8,058 nucleotides of DNA from Actinomycetota bacterium (GTDB lineage Bacteria; Actinomycetota; Humimicrobiia; Humimicrobiales; Humimicrobiaceae). Of this stretch, positions 1 through 6,585 are shown one piece after another. The notes below the pieces were generated by a model, which was given only the letters and a program-made list of their open reading frames with translations, was not told the origin of the DNA and made no database searches. A program made the position numbers and the translations under genes. Within the stretch, counting starts at the first letter, position 1. Every line of letters begins with the position of its first letter. Location of the stretch: positions 1 to 8,058 of the forward strand of contig JAQUMQ010000056.1 of assembly GCA_028718045.1 (NCBI GenBank), written 5' to 3'.

Positions 1-249
1 TCTTAGTATTATGCTGTGTTCTGCTGATTTAATATCTTTGTTCGGGGTAAAGTGATCCGGAATAATACCTACCCTGGTTTTATCAAACACATCTTTAGCC
101 TTGCATTCCTCGAAGAATTCTATTGCAAGGGGAGCAGTAATATCATTACTAAAGGCAAAATCAACCTTAACATTTATGATATCCCCAACATTAAAGTTCT
201 TTGTTTCAGTATGGATTGATAATATTTTTTTAACTATTGTTTTTCCCAT
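1..249 (-). CDS. 3-isopropylmalate dehydratase large subunit / aconitase-family hydro-lyase, N-terminal part
   Basis: This is the first 83 codons of a gene that runs off the left edge. It starts at ATG 249-247, preceded by AAGGA at normal spacing. The translation opens MGKTIVKKILS and contains VDFAFSNDITAPLAIEFF (residues 29-46) and PDHFTPNKDIKSAEH (64-78). These are the signature N-terminal blocks of the LeuC/homoaconitase branch of the aconitase superfamily. Full-length members of this type are about 420 residues, bind a [4Fe-4S] cluster and work with a separate small (LeuD-type) subunit. The cluster cysteines lie further downstream and cannot be seen here. The family includes isopropylmalate isomerase, homoaconitase and 2,3-dimethylmalate dehydratase. 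The position behind a carboxylate transporter, with no leuA/leuB visible, suggests a catabolic hydratase rather than leucine synthesis, but that is inference. It is 252 bases behind tctA, so its own promoter is possible. Confidence 0.87.
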   Translation of the reverse strand, partial: MGKTIVKKILSIHTETKNFNVGDIINVKVDFAFSNDITAPLAIEFFEECKAKDVFDKTRVGIIPDHFTPNKDIKSAEHSIILR

Positions 250-501
250 TAATAATCCTTATCTTTATAAAAAATAAGCTAAGCCGTTTTTAAAATTTTT
301 GTTTAACGGGAGTTTAATTCTATTATTTAGTCATGCCCTGGCACATTAATGTATAAATAGAGCTTCTCAAACTTTATAAATATATTTTTCTATTAAAAAT
401 CGATATTATACAACTAGTAAATTCAATCTATGCAGCAAAAACACCATTATAATTCTTTATCCAACATCTGTTATACTTAAAACTCCTGGTAATTTTCTTT
501 T

Positions 502-2034
502 TTAATATATTTTAATTTTTTTAATTTTTGCTAAAAGATTTGGACCACTTCGTTGTTTTGATATTCTCATTATTATCCCAATAAGAAAGAATACACCAAT
601 TATAATAAAAGTTAAGCATAGAGGTCTTTTAAAAAAGATATTTACACTCCCCTCTGAAATTATTAATGTCTGTCTAAGAGCAACTTCAAATTTGTTACAA
701 AGAATAAACGCTATAACAAGAGGGGATAAAGGAAATTCATATTTCCTTAACAAATAGCCAAGTATCCCAAAGAAAAACATGACCTTCAAATCAAACATAC
801 TATTTTTTGTAGCAAAAGCACCAACTACACATAAAATTAAAACTATTGGAAATAAAATGGATGCTTTTATCCTAGTTACTAGATATCCTATTTTTATTGC
901 CCCCAAGCCTATTAAATACAAAGAGATCGTACATGCAAATAATCCAATGATTATAGCGTACATCTGTGGACCTTGTTCTTTAAAAAGTTGAGGACCAGGA
1001 ATTAATCCATGTATTAATAAAGCTCCCAAAAGAAGTGCTGCAGCTAAAGAACCTGGGATACCCAATGAAAATAGTGGCACTAAAGCAGAACTAACTACTG
1101 CATTATTTGCAGCTTCAGCTGCACAAATACCTTCTATATTACCTTCGCCAAAAGTTTTGGGATTCTTGGAGGCTTTTTTCGCTTGAGCATATGCAAAGAA
1201 AGCTGCGGTAGAACCGCCTATGCCAGGTAGTATGCCTATAAAAATACCTACTAGAGAAGAACGAATAATGTTTATTCTATGTTCAAAAAATTCTCTAATA
1301 GGTAATTTTTGATCATTTAGATTATTTGATTGAGGTAGAGCAGGTTGAGCATGACCCACCAATATATTTTCCGCTTGTATAAAGATCTCTGAAAGAGCAA
1401 ATATTCCTATTACACTAGGAACAAGCTCTAGCCCTGAATCCAATCCTAAAATACCGAATGTGAATCGTCTTACTCCAATGATTGGATCAAGACCAATTGA
1501 AGAAAATAGCATTCCTAGTGTAGCAGCAATTAGTCCCTTAATAATGGATTTACCAGAAAGAGAAGCAATAATAGTCAAAGCCAAAAACACTAGCAAAGTG
1601 ATTTCAGGTGGAGCAAATTTAAGAGCTAACATAGACAGATATGGAAATAACAGCAAAAGGCTGAGTGTTCCTATAAAATGACCAGTGGTTGAAGCATATA
1701 AAGCCATTAACAAAGCTTTCTGTGCTTTACCCTGTTTTGCTAATGGGTATCCATCTAGTGCTGTAGCAGCAGCTCCGGCTGTACCAGGAGTATTAATTAA
1801 AATTGATGAGATGCTACCCCCATAAGAACCCCCAACATATACTGCGCAGAGAAGTAATATTGCAGTGGCTGGCTGCATTGTAAAAGTCATTGGTATCATA
1901 ATTGCCAAAGCTATTGAAGGGCCTAAGCCAGGGAGCGCACCTACTATAATTCCAATTATCATTCCTATTATAATAGCTATAATATTGTTAATAGATAAAA
2001 AAATATGAAACCCTAATATTATATCTTTTAACAT
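502..2034 (-). CDS. tctA: Tripartite tricarboxylate transporter, large membrane subunit TctA
   Basis: This 510-residue protein has the usual TctA length. It is very hydrophobic, with about a dozen membrane segments. It forms the transport channel of a secondary tripartite tricarboxylate transporter and takes substrate from the TctC binding protein. Two related glycine/proline-rich blocks mark the family. The first runs from GALPGLGPS (32-40) through YGGSISSILINTPGT (71-85) to the TALDGYPLAKQGKA segment (91-104). The second runs from GILPGIGGS (267-275) through the EAANNAV segment (307-313) to SLGIPGS (323-329). IPGPQLF (345-351) follows. The two-block pattern reflects the internal duplication known in this family. 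The start ATG at 2034 has a TAGGAGTT site about 9 bases upstream. The gene follows tctB after 60 bases and is surely co-transcribed with it. The C-terminus is basic and lysine-rich (KIKKIKIY), consistent with a cytoplasmic tail. No frameshift or missing block is visible. Confidence 0.97.
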   Translation of the reverse strand: MLKDIILGFHIFLSINNIIAIIIGMIIGIIVGALPGLGPSIALAIMIPMTFTMQPATAILLLCAVYVGGSYGGSISSILINTPGTAGAAATALDGYPLAKQGKAQKALLMALYASTTGHFIGTLSLLLLFPYLSMLALKFAPPEITLLVFLALTIIASLSGKSIIKGLIAATLGMLFSSIGLDPIIGVRRFTFGILGLDSGLELVPSVIGIFALSEIFIQAENILVGHAQPALPQSNNLNDQKLPIREFFEHRINIIRSSLVGIFIGILPGIGGSTAAFFAYAQAKKASKNPKTFGEGNIEGICAAEAANNAVVSSALVPLFSLGIPGSLAAALLLGALLIHGLIPGPQLFKEQGPQMYAIIIGLFACTISLYLIGLGAIKIGYLVTRIKASILFPIVLILCVVGAFATKNSMFDLKVMFFFGILGYLLRKYEFPLSPLVIAFILCNKFEVALRQTLIISEGSVNIFFKRPLCLTFIIIGVFFLIGIIMRISKQRSGPNLLAKIKKIKIY

Positions 2035-2094
2035 TTAGTTGAACTCCTAAAATAGATTATTTTTTGTAATTTACATATATTCTGTTTTATCCCA

Positions 2095-2571
2095 TTACCT
2101 ATATAAAAAGATTTTTGTTGGCAACGCTATATTAAATAAACGTACAAAAAAATAATAAAACAGAGAAGTCGTAACAATACTTACTATCACAATATCTATC
2201 AACTTTCTCTCTCCAAATAAATACATTAATAATCCTAGTACTATTATCGTAGTTAAAATAAAACCAAACAATTCTATAAAAAAAATATAAACTATTGTAA
2301 GCAATATAACTTTAAGTACTTGAAAATAATCGACTCTTTCTTTTTCTTTTTTTATATTAGAAATACTTTGGTTTTTTTTGTAATAATTAATAATATTTGA
2401 TATACTTAATCCTAAGCCAAATACAATTAAACAAATAGCTATAATAGTAGGAAAAAAGTGGGGAGTCAAAACATCAAACTTTGTAATACCACTAATGATT
2501 CTTTGTGAAAAGAATAATACCATTATCCCCAAGAAAGAAACCAGTATTCCAATGGTTACATCACTTTTCAT
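2095..2571 (-). CDS. tctB: Tripartite tricarboxylate transporter, small membrane subunit TctB
   Basis: This 158-residue protein is the expected size for TctB, the small and poorly conserved membrane partner of TctA. Hydrophobic segments lie at about 6-22, 41-60, 85-100, 103-119 and 123-143. The charged linker KKNQSISNIKKEKERVD at about 65-81 is typical of the cytoplasmic loop in this family. Family hallmarks are TPHFFP (36-41), FGERK (119-123) and the C-terminal ALPTKIF (149-155), which corresponds to the usual LP.GIF ending. The start ATG at 2571 follows AAGGAGAT. It lies between tctC and tctA in the order C-B-A, which is the strongest support for the name since TctB sequences diverge quickly. 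A 360-base gap separates it from tctC, much longer than the 60 bases to tctA. Confidence 0.92.
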   Translation of the reverse strand: MKSDVTIGILVSFLGIMVLFFSQRIISGITKFDVLTPHFFPTIIAICLIVFGLGLSISNIINYYKKNQSISNIKKEKERVDYFQVLKVILLTIVYIFFIELFGFILTTIIVLGLLMYLFGERKLIDIVIVSIVTTSLFYYFFVRLFNIALPTKIFLYR

Positions 2572-2931
2572 CCTATTTTTATCTCCTTACTTTAATTTTC
2601 ATTGCTATTAAATATTCTTTTCAAATACTTGAAACTATTATCTATCTAAGTAAATACATAATTTATTATTTACCTAATGGTATTGCTAAAATAATTGGGT
2701 TAAACTACGACTAAAAATACTTTTTTTGAGCTTATTGGCAATCGATAATACCAATAACCAATAAGCTCAATTTTAAATTAAATTTTAAATAATGAGTATT
2801 TCCAGAGTTGAATTACCCTTGGCGTACTCAATTTTTGTAAAACAATATTTTTCAATGATTTACGATTATAAAATTTTCCAAAAAACTTTTAGCAATTAAT
2901 GTAATGTTTTTAGCCCAACGGTTTAATTTAC
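2572..2931. other. 360-base tctC-tctB intergenic region without a gene
   Basis: I find no credible coding sequence in this stretch on either strand. It holds two inverted repeats: a strong one at 2726-2770 and a weaker one at 2793-2830. The latter has outer arms TGAGTA/TACTCA and an inner CCA/TGG pair. The rest is AT-rich. The tctB ribosome-binding site AAGGAGAT lies at its low-coordinate end. I see no convincing promoter for tctB in it. Confidence 0.6.
2726..2770. other. Perfect 13-base inverted repeat (hairpin) between tctC and tctB
   Basis: The arms TTGAGCTTATTGG (2726-2738) and CCAATAAGCTCAA (2758-2770) are perfect reverse complements around a 19-base loop. The loop carries a second CCAATAA (2751-2757), so the left arm could also pair with this nearer copy in a shorter alternative hairpin. 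In the direction of the genes the hairpin is followed by AAAAA and not by a T-run, so it is not a canonical terminator for the operon. On the plus strand it is followed by TTTT. A role as an mRNA 3'-end stabiliser, processing site or partial attenuator between tctC and tctBA is inference. Confidence 0.6.
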
Positions 2932-3903
2932 TTACTCTATATATTCATCATATTCTTTTAAAATCTCACTCATCTTCTTAATTGTTTCTTTATTTAACCT
3001 GTTATATTCTTCTGAACCCATCCAAGTTACACCATATCCTAATTTCTCGCCAACTAATACTTGATAATCAGTATTATGGTAAACATTGTAAAAAGCTTTT
3101 TCTAGTTTATCAACAATGTGTTGAGGTAAATCTTTTGGACCTAAGATTCCCATGACCGAAGACGATTGTATATCATAACCGTATTCTTCAAATGTAGGAA
3201 CATCTGGTAAAAGAGGATGTCCGTTTCCGCAAATAGCTAGTGCTTTTATTTCTCCAGATTTAATATAAGGAAGTTGTGAACCATAAGTACAACTCACGTC
3301 AACCACTCCCGACATAAGTGCATGTACCGCTTCGGGACTTCCAGTAAAAGGAACATGCACCCATTCTGTTCCGGTTATTTTATTAAGTTGCTTTATCACT
3401 AAATCATCCAACGTCCATGCACCTGTTGTAGAATACTTAACTGTATTTTCTCTAGAATATTCTATTAGTTCATCTAAGCTATTCCAAGGTGCATCTTTAG
3501 CAACGGTAATATTTCCAATAAACTCCATCAATACACAAATTGGCGTTAAATCTTCAATGCTATAAGGAACCTCCCGAATTAGTGGAATTATTGTTAACCC
3601 AGATGTAGCTGCGGTACCAATTGTATATCCATCTGGTTTTGCTCGAGCTGTTTCAGAAAGTCCAAGAGAACCTCCCGCTCCTGGCTTATTAATAAGAACT
3701 AACGGTTGGGATAAGTATTCAGGAAAGAGAAGGCTATTAAAAACACGCATAGTTAAATCGGAGGAACCTCCTGATGAAAAAGAAATAATACACTCTATGG
3801 GTTTCTCAGGATAATTCTCATAATCTGCGAAAACAATGTTATATGAACATACAAAAATCACTACAACTATGAACATTATAAAATTAAAAATCTTTAATTT
3901 CAT
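2932..3903 (-). CDS. tctC: Tripartite tricarboxylate transporter solute-binding protein TctC
   Basis: This 323-residue extracytoplasmic binding protein has the standard TctC/Bug length. An N-terminal signal peptide (basic MKLK, hydrophobic core about 8-22) probably ends at VFA, with cleavage after A26. The C19 context lacks a proper lipobox, so ordinary secretion is more likely than a lipoprotein. The mature protein begins DYENYPEKPI, the classic family start. Further hallmarks are the FSSGGSSD ligand loop (42-49), NKPGAGGSLG (72-81), KPDGYT (89-94), YSTTGAWT (157-164), HVPFTGSPEAV (183-193), the SGVVDV segment (198-203) and PDVPTFEEYGYD (233-244). It binds a carboxylate and delivers it to TctAB. 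The start ATG at 3903 follows AAGGGGGT at good spacing. It is the first gene of the transporter unit and is preceded by a 196-base leader with possible regulatory sites. The ligand cannot be read from the sequence. Confidence 0.97.
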   Translation of the reverse strand: MKLKIFNFIMFIVVVIFVCSYNIVFADYENYPEKPIECIISFSSGGSSDLTMRVFNSLLFPEYLSQPLVLINKPGAGGSLGLSETARAKPDGYTIGTAATSGLTIIPLIREVPYSIEDLTPICVLMEFIGNITVAKDAPWNSLDELIEYSRENTVKYSTTGAWTLDDLVIKQLNKITGTEWVHVPFTGSPEAVHALMSGVVDVSCTYGSQLPYIKSGEIKALAICGNGHPLLPDVPTFEEYGYDIQSSSVMGILGPKDLPQHIVDKLEKAFYNVYHNTDYQVLVGEKLGYGVTWMGSEEYNRLNKETIKKMSEILKEYDEYIE

Positions 3904-3984
3904 GATTCTTTACCCCCTTAATACATATTTGTAACATAAAATAAACATTATTTTTATACATTATTGTTTTAAAAATAAATTTAT

Positions 3985-4015
3985 ATTATAAAAAATCACC
4001 TCCTATTTTTAGCAA
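3985..4015 (-). promoter_or_regulatory. Possible sigma-A-type promoter ahead of tctC
   Basis: Reading on the minus strand, TTGCTA (4015-4010) and a perfect TATAAT (3990-3985) are separated by 19 bases, giving a transcript start roughly 75 bases before the tctC ATG. The -10 box is consensus, but the -35 box matches at 4 of 6 positions and the spacing is 2 bases longer than ideal. In such AT-rich DNA a chance TATAAT is likely, so this is only a candidate. Confidence 0.3.
3995..4004 (-). promoter_or_regulatory. Perfect anti-16S (Shine-Dalgarno) sequence with no start codon behind it
   Basis: The minus strand reads AGGAGGTGAT, complementary over all 10 bases to the 3' tail of 16S rRNA. The next 30 or so bases (TTTTTATAATATAAATT onward) contain no ATG, GTG or TTG at a usable distance. 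The tctC start is about 90 bases further on and has its own AAGGGGGT site. It could be a ribosome-stalling mRNA stabiliser like the STAB-SD of Bacillus cry genes, a relic of a lost small gene, or chance within the possible promoter spacer. Confidence 0.35.
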
Positions 4016-4024
4016 TTTATTGCT
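4011..4024. promoter_or_regulatory. 14-base palindrome, candidate operator upstream of tctC
   Basis: AGCAATTTATTGCT is a 6+2+6 palindrome (arms AGCAAT/ATTGCT). It overlaps the candidate -35 box of tctC, where a repressor of a substrate-inducible transporter would be expected. No regulator gene is visible in the window, so the binding protein is unknown. Confidence 0.35.
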
Positions 4025-4076
4025 TGAAATTATTTTTAGGTCTTTTACACCCCCTTTTTTTGATAAATAATGGTTA

Positions 4077-4099
4077 AAGTATTTCTGTTCTGAATACTT
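4077..4099. other. Short inverted repeat directly after the uncharacterised gene
   Basis: The arms AAGTATT (4077-4083) and AATACTT (4093-4099) enclose 9 bases. They begin immediately after the TAG stop codon at 4102-4100. The stem is almost all A-T, and in the gene direction no T-run follows. It is therefore a weak hairpin and not a clear terminator. Confidence 0.25.
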
Positions 4100-4954
4100 C
4101 TATATAATTCTTTTAAATAATTTGCCAGATTTATAGCAACAACCCAAGTGGTGGGAGCACGAGTTTATTCCTCTGGTACATTCTTTCAAGCTTTCAGGAA
4201 GTCCACTTATATTTTTTTGTAAAGACCATCCAATCAATTGAGCTAGTTTACCTAAAGAATCATTACTTCCCTGAGCAATCATTGTTGAGCTACCCTCAGC
4301 TCCGTTGATTCCACCTTTCCCTATAACAATTGCCTGAATTCCGGTTAATATCTTTATAGCTTCGATTTCATTGACTATCTCGCCAATAAGAGGGACTAGG
4401 CCAACAGAGCAGCCCATAGACCATACTGATGAATTACGACCTGCATAGTTAATGGCATCAATAACTGAACCAGGCATATATTTTTCTAAACCAGCAGCTA
4501 TAATTATTTTAGAACCCTCTGAATATATAGTAGCCAAGAGATGCCCACGACTTCCCATTCCATAGGCACCTGCCATTAAAACTGCATTTCCCCTGGCATC
4601 GTAGCCATTGGCTCCGGTAATTATTACATCATATTTACCCATTTTTTTTATAATTTCATTTGATTCTAAATTTCTTTCTAAATCGTATATCTTACCTTTA
4701 TGTATAACTATGGAATGTGGAATGTTGTCAATTTTTTCGTAGGCAGTAACCGTTCCTCTCGGTGTAATTCTTCCAGATATCCTTAAAGAGGTTCTTTTTA
4801 ATATTTCTGTCAAAGCAGAAACTGTAGTTCCACCGAATAACAGTAATGTTCCATTTGTAACAGCTTTCTTAACATATTTTAATTCACTTATAGCTTTTGC
4901 TATCAACCATTTTCCCGCATTTACAGTTAAAGTAAATTGTATCTGGTTATTCAT
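4100..4954 (-). CDS. Uncharacterised 284-residue protein with glycine-rich loops and Cys/His-rich tail
   Basis: I do not recognise this protein with certainty. The chosen start is the second of two adjacent ATGs (4954), 6 bases after AAAAGGA; the ATG at 4957 lies only 3 bases from it. There is no signal peptide or membrane helix, so it is probably cytoplasmic. Visible features are NGTLLLFGGTTVSALTEIL (34-52), a strand-loop-helix resembling the phosphate or CoA-binding loop of the NagB/RpiA/CoA-transferase fold; ISGRITPRGT (59-68); IITGANGYDARGNAV (111-125); IIAAGLEKYMP (150-161); and IGKGGINGAEGSS (211-223). The last 26 residues hold C259, C266, H268, H269, C272 and C273 in the pattern C-x6-C-x-H-H-x2-C-C, suggesting metal binding or redox chemistry. 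It lies 78 bases after the MmgE/PrpD gene and 196 bases before tctC, so it probably shares their pathway. The NagB/RpiA-like fold is my inference. An enzyme and a ligand-sensing protein are both possible. Confidence 0.82.
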   Translation of the reverse strand: MNNQIQFTLTVNAGKWLIAKAISELKYVKKAVTNGTLLLFGGTTVSALTEILKRTSLRISGRITPRGTVTAYEKIDNIPHSIVIHKGKIYDLERNLESNEIIKKMGKYDVIITGANGYDARGNAVLMAGAYGMGSRGHLLATIYSEGSKIIIAAGLEKYMPGSVIDAINYAGRNSSVWSMGCSVGLVPLIGEIVNEIEAIKILTGIQAIVIGKGGINGAEGSSTMIAQGSNDSLGKLAQLIGWSLQKNISGLPESLKECTRGINSCSHHLGCCYKSGKLFKRII

Positions 4955-5032
4955 CATATTTCCTTTTCTTGATGTTAAATATAAGTATCTTCTATAATTT
5001 TTATAGTATCTCTTTAATCAATTTTTTCAGTT

Positions 5033-6379
5033 TTATAAAATATCTGTCAACTCTTTTATATTTTTCAATTCTTCCATATTTTTTAGTATTTTTATCACAT
5101 TCTCAATATTTTTTAAGTCAACCACCTCTTGGCAGCAATTATAAAACTTATTCTCGATTGATTCCCAAGTTAACAGGTCTTCTTCTGCATTTGCAACAAA
5201 ACTATTATATTTAGTTCCATCTTTTAACAGAATTGTTAATCTGGTGGGATTGCAAAGTTTTTTCTTTCTGGTCATTTCGTCTAATTCAGGGTTGTATTTT
5301 TTGATAAATTTATTTAATATTACTTTAAATCTATGACTTTCTTTTATAAAATATTGTTCAGTGAATTGTTCTGGACCTACTTTCCCAGTTAATAATGCCA
5401 CAGCAACGCAATACTCTATACTAAATCGTGCTTGTTGTATGTTTACAGGATTATTATAAATCAATACAGTTTTGGATACTGCTGTCATTTCGCAAGTAAT
5501 CATCTTAATGTTTTCAAATTCATTCTCAATTGTTTTCCTAATTTTTAATGCAGCATCTATCCCGGGATGAGTCATATAGCAGGACGGATATTTTTTAAAT
5601 CTAATATTTTGTACTGAATAAGGATTACCCAAATCTTTTAACGGAGATATTTTACCCTCTCCTTGAAAGGCATTTATAAAACCAGCCGGCCCTTCTAAAG
5701 CTTCCTTTGATGATTCAAAACCTACTTGAGATAATAAAGCTGTGAAAACAGCCATAGAAGAAGCATGCCCTACGTGCCAAGCTTTAGTCATAGTACCAAA
5801 ATTTTGCCTAATTCCGCTTGAACAAGAAGTAGCAACTCCTATGGCATTAATAGTTTGTGAAACATTAAACTTTAACAGTTTAGAAAGGGCAATACTTGCA
5901 GCTATTACCCCTACCGTGCTTGTTGTATGGAAACCTACTTGGTAATGGTTCATGCTCATTGATGTTCCCAATTTACTTCCAATTTCAACTCCTAATATAA
6001 ATGCTGTAATAAAATCTCTTCCATTAACATTTTTTGACTCTGCAACTGGCAATAGGGCTGATATAAGGACACTAGATGGATGACCAAAATATTTCAGATA
6101 GTCATCATAATCAGTAATGTGAGCAGAAATACCATTTACCATTGCTGCAAAAACGCTCGAAGTTTTCTGTTTTTTCCCTAGAATTGTAGCTTCCTTCTTA
6201 TGATCAGAGAAATCGTTTACCACTGATAAACATATATCTGATGCATAGAAGGTAGAACCATATAACGTAACTCCTATAACGTCTAGAATACACTGTTTAG
6301 CTTTTTCAATAATCTCTTGTGAAAAATCATTAAAATTTGTTTTTTCAATAAATTTAGCAATTTCTTCACTGATGATCAT
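5033..6379 (-). CDS. MmgE/PrpD family protein (dehydratase/decarboxylase/epimerase type)
   Basis: At 448 residues this has normal length for the MmgE/PrpD family. The family includes 2-methylcitrate dehydratase PrpD, cis-aconitate decarboxylase and iminodisuccinate epimerase; all act on di- or tricarboxylic acids without iron-sulfur clusters. Family blocks are SAHITDYDDYLKYFGHPSS (85-103), GFHTTST (149-155), MTKAWHVGHASSMA (197-210), KKYPSCYMTHPGID (262-275) and QQARFSIEYCVAVALLTG (315-332). Expected polar active-site residues are D90, H100, H151, K199 and H271, matching D93, H103, H159, K207 and H277 of cis-aconitate decarboxylase as I recall its numbering. The residue matching T97 there is Y94, so cis-aconitate decarboxylation is not assured. 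The N-terminal two thirds should be the helical domain and about 270-400 the alpha/beta lid. It starts at ATG 6379 behind a weak purine-rich site (AAAAGAGAT). The exact reaction is open. Confidence 0.95.
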   Translation of the reverse strand: MIISEEIAKFIEKTNFNDFSQEIIEKAKQCILDVIGVTLYGSTFYASDICLSVVNDFSDHKKEATILGKKQKTSSVFAAMVNGISAHITDYDDYLKYFGHPSSVLISALLPVAESKNVNGRDFITAFILGVEIGSKLGTSMSMNHYQVGFHTTSTVGVIAASIALSKLLKFNVSQTINAIGVATSCSSGIRQNFGTMTKAWHVGHASSMAVFTALLSQVGFESSKEALEGPAGFINAFQGEGKISPLKDLGNPYSVQNIRFKKYPSCYMTHPGIDAALKIRKTIENEFENIKMITCEMTAVSKTVLIYNNPVNIQQARFSIEYCVAVALLTGKVGPEQFTEQYFIKESHRFKVILNKFIKKYNPELDEMTRKKKLCNPTRLTILLKDGTKYNSFVANAEEDLLTWESIENKFYNCCQEVVDLKNIENVIKILKNMEELKNIKELTDIL

Positions 6380-6432
6380 GTTATCTATCTCTTTTCATCC
6401 TTAAATTTTGTTCTTTTAATCTAAATCTAGTA

Positions 6433-6461
6433 TTAATACGAAAATTTGAAAAACTCATCAA
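6433..6461 (-). promoter_or_regulatory. Possible promoter upstream of the MmgE/PrpD gene
   Basis: On the minus strand TTGATG (6461-6456) and TATTAA (6438-6433) are spaced by exactly 17 bases and lie about 54 bases before the ATG. Each box matches consensus at 4 of 6 positions. The 206-base gap after the previous gene makes an internal promoter reasonable, but AT-rich DNA gives such matches by chance. Confidence 0.25.
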
Positions 6462-6546
6462 TTTGGCTCTCCCAAGTATTATCTCTCTAATCATACATAT
6501 AAAATTACATACATTCATCACTTAGGACATCATCTACAATGAATTT

Positions 6547-6563
6547 ATCCTAATTAGTAGGAT
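6547..6563. other. Small hairpin after the MR/MLE gene
   Basis: The arms ATCCTA (6547-6552) and TAGGAT (6558-6563) are perfect with a 5-base loop, 23 bases beyond the stop codon of the MR/MLE gene. In the gene direction the following bases are AAATTCATTG, with no T-run. On the plus strand it is followed by TTTTAATTTTT. It could protect or process the 3' end of the upstream message; terminator function for the minus strand is doubtful. Confidence 0.3.
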
Positions 6564-6585
6564 TTTAATTTTTCATAATACAGTG

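Noticed and set aside
284..309. CCGTT/AACGG inverted repeat between tctA and the LeuC-like gene, with TTTTTT about 9 bases further in the gene direction
   Set aside because: The stem is only 5 pairs with a 16-base AT-rich loop and the T-run is not adjacent, so it falls short of a terminator or attenuator.
405..410. TATAAT on the minus strand, 155 bases upstream of the LeuC-like start
   Set aside because: No -35-like hexamer lies 16-19 bases upstream and the surrounding DNA is very AT-rich, so a promoter is not supported.
779..1681. Two plus-strand open frames inside tctA (779-991 and 1460-1681)
   Set aside because: Both are fully inside the conserved tctA coding sequence on the other strand and are antisense shadows.
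2505..2714. Plus-strand open frame of 69 codons covering the start of tctB and part of the gap
   Set aside because: It overlaps the tctB start on the opposite strand, lacks a Shine-Dalgarno sequence and resembles no known protein; AT-rich DNA yields such frames easily.
3901..3903. TctC as a lipoprotein through C19
   Set aside because: The residues before C19 (IFV) do not form a lipobox, and a normal signal-peptidase site VFA is present just downstream.
4969..5214. Plus-strand open frame of 81 codons
   Set aside because: It lies largely inside the 3' end of the well-supported MmgE/PrpD gene on the other strand, has a composition typical of a shadow frame (F, L, S, Y rich) and no ribosome-binding site.
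5742..5945. Plus-strand open frame of 67 codons
   Set aside because: It is fully inside the conserved core of the MmgE/PrpD gene and is an antisense shadow.
6492..6515. CATACAT repeated twice (6492-6498 and 6509-6515) upstream of the MmgE/PrpD gene
   Set aside because: Two 7-base copies in AT-rich DNA are weak evidence; spacing and position suggest no clear regulator and no third copy is present.
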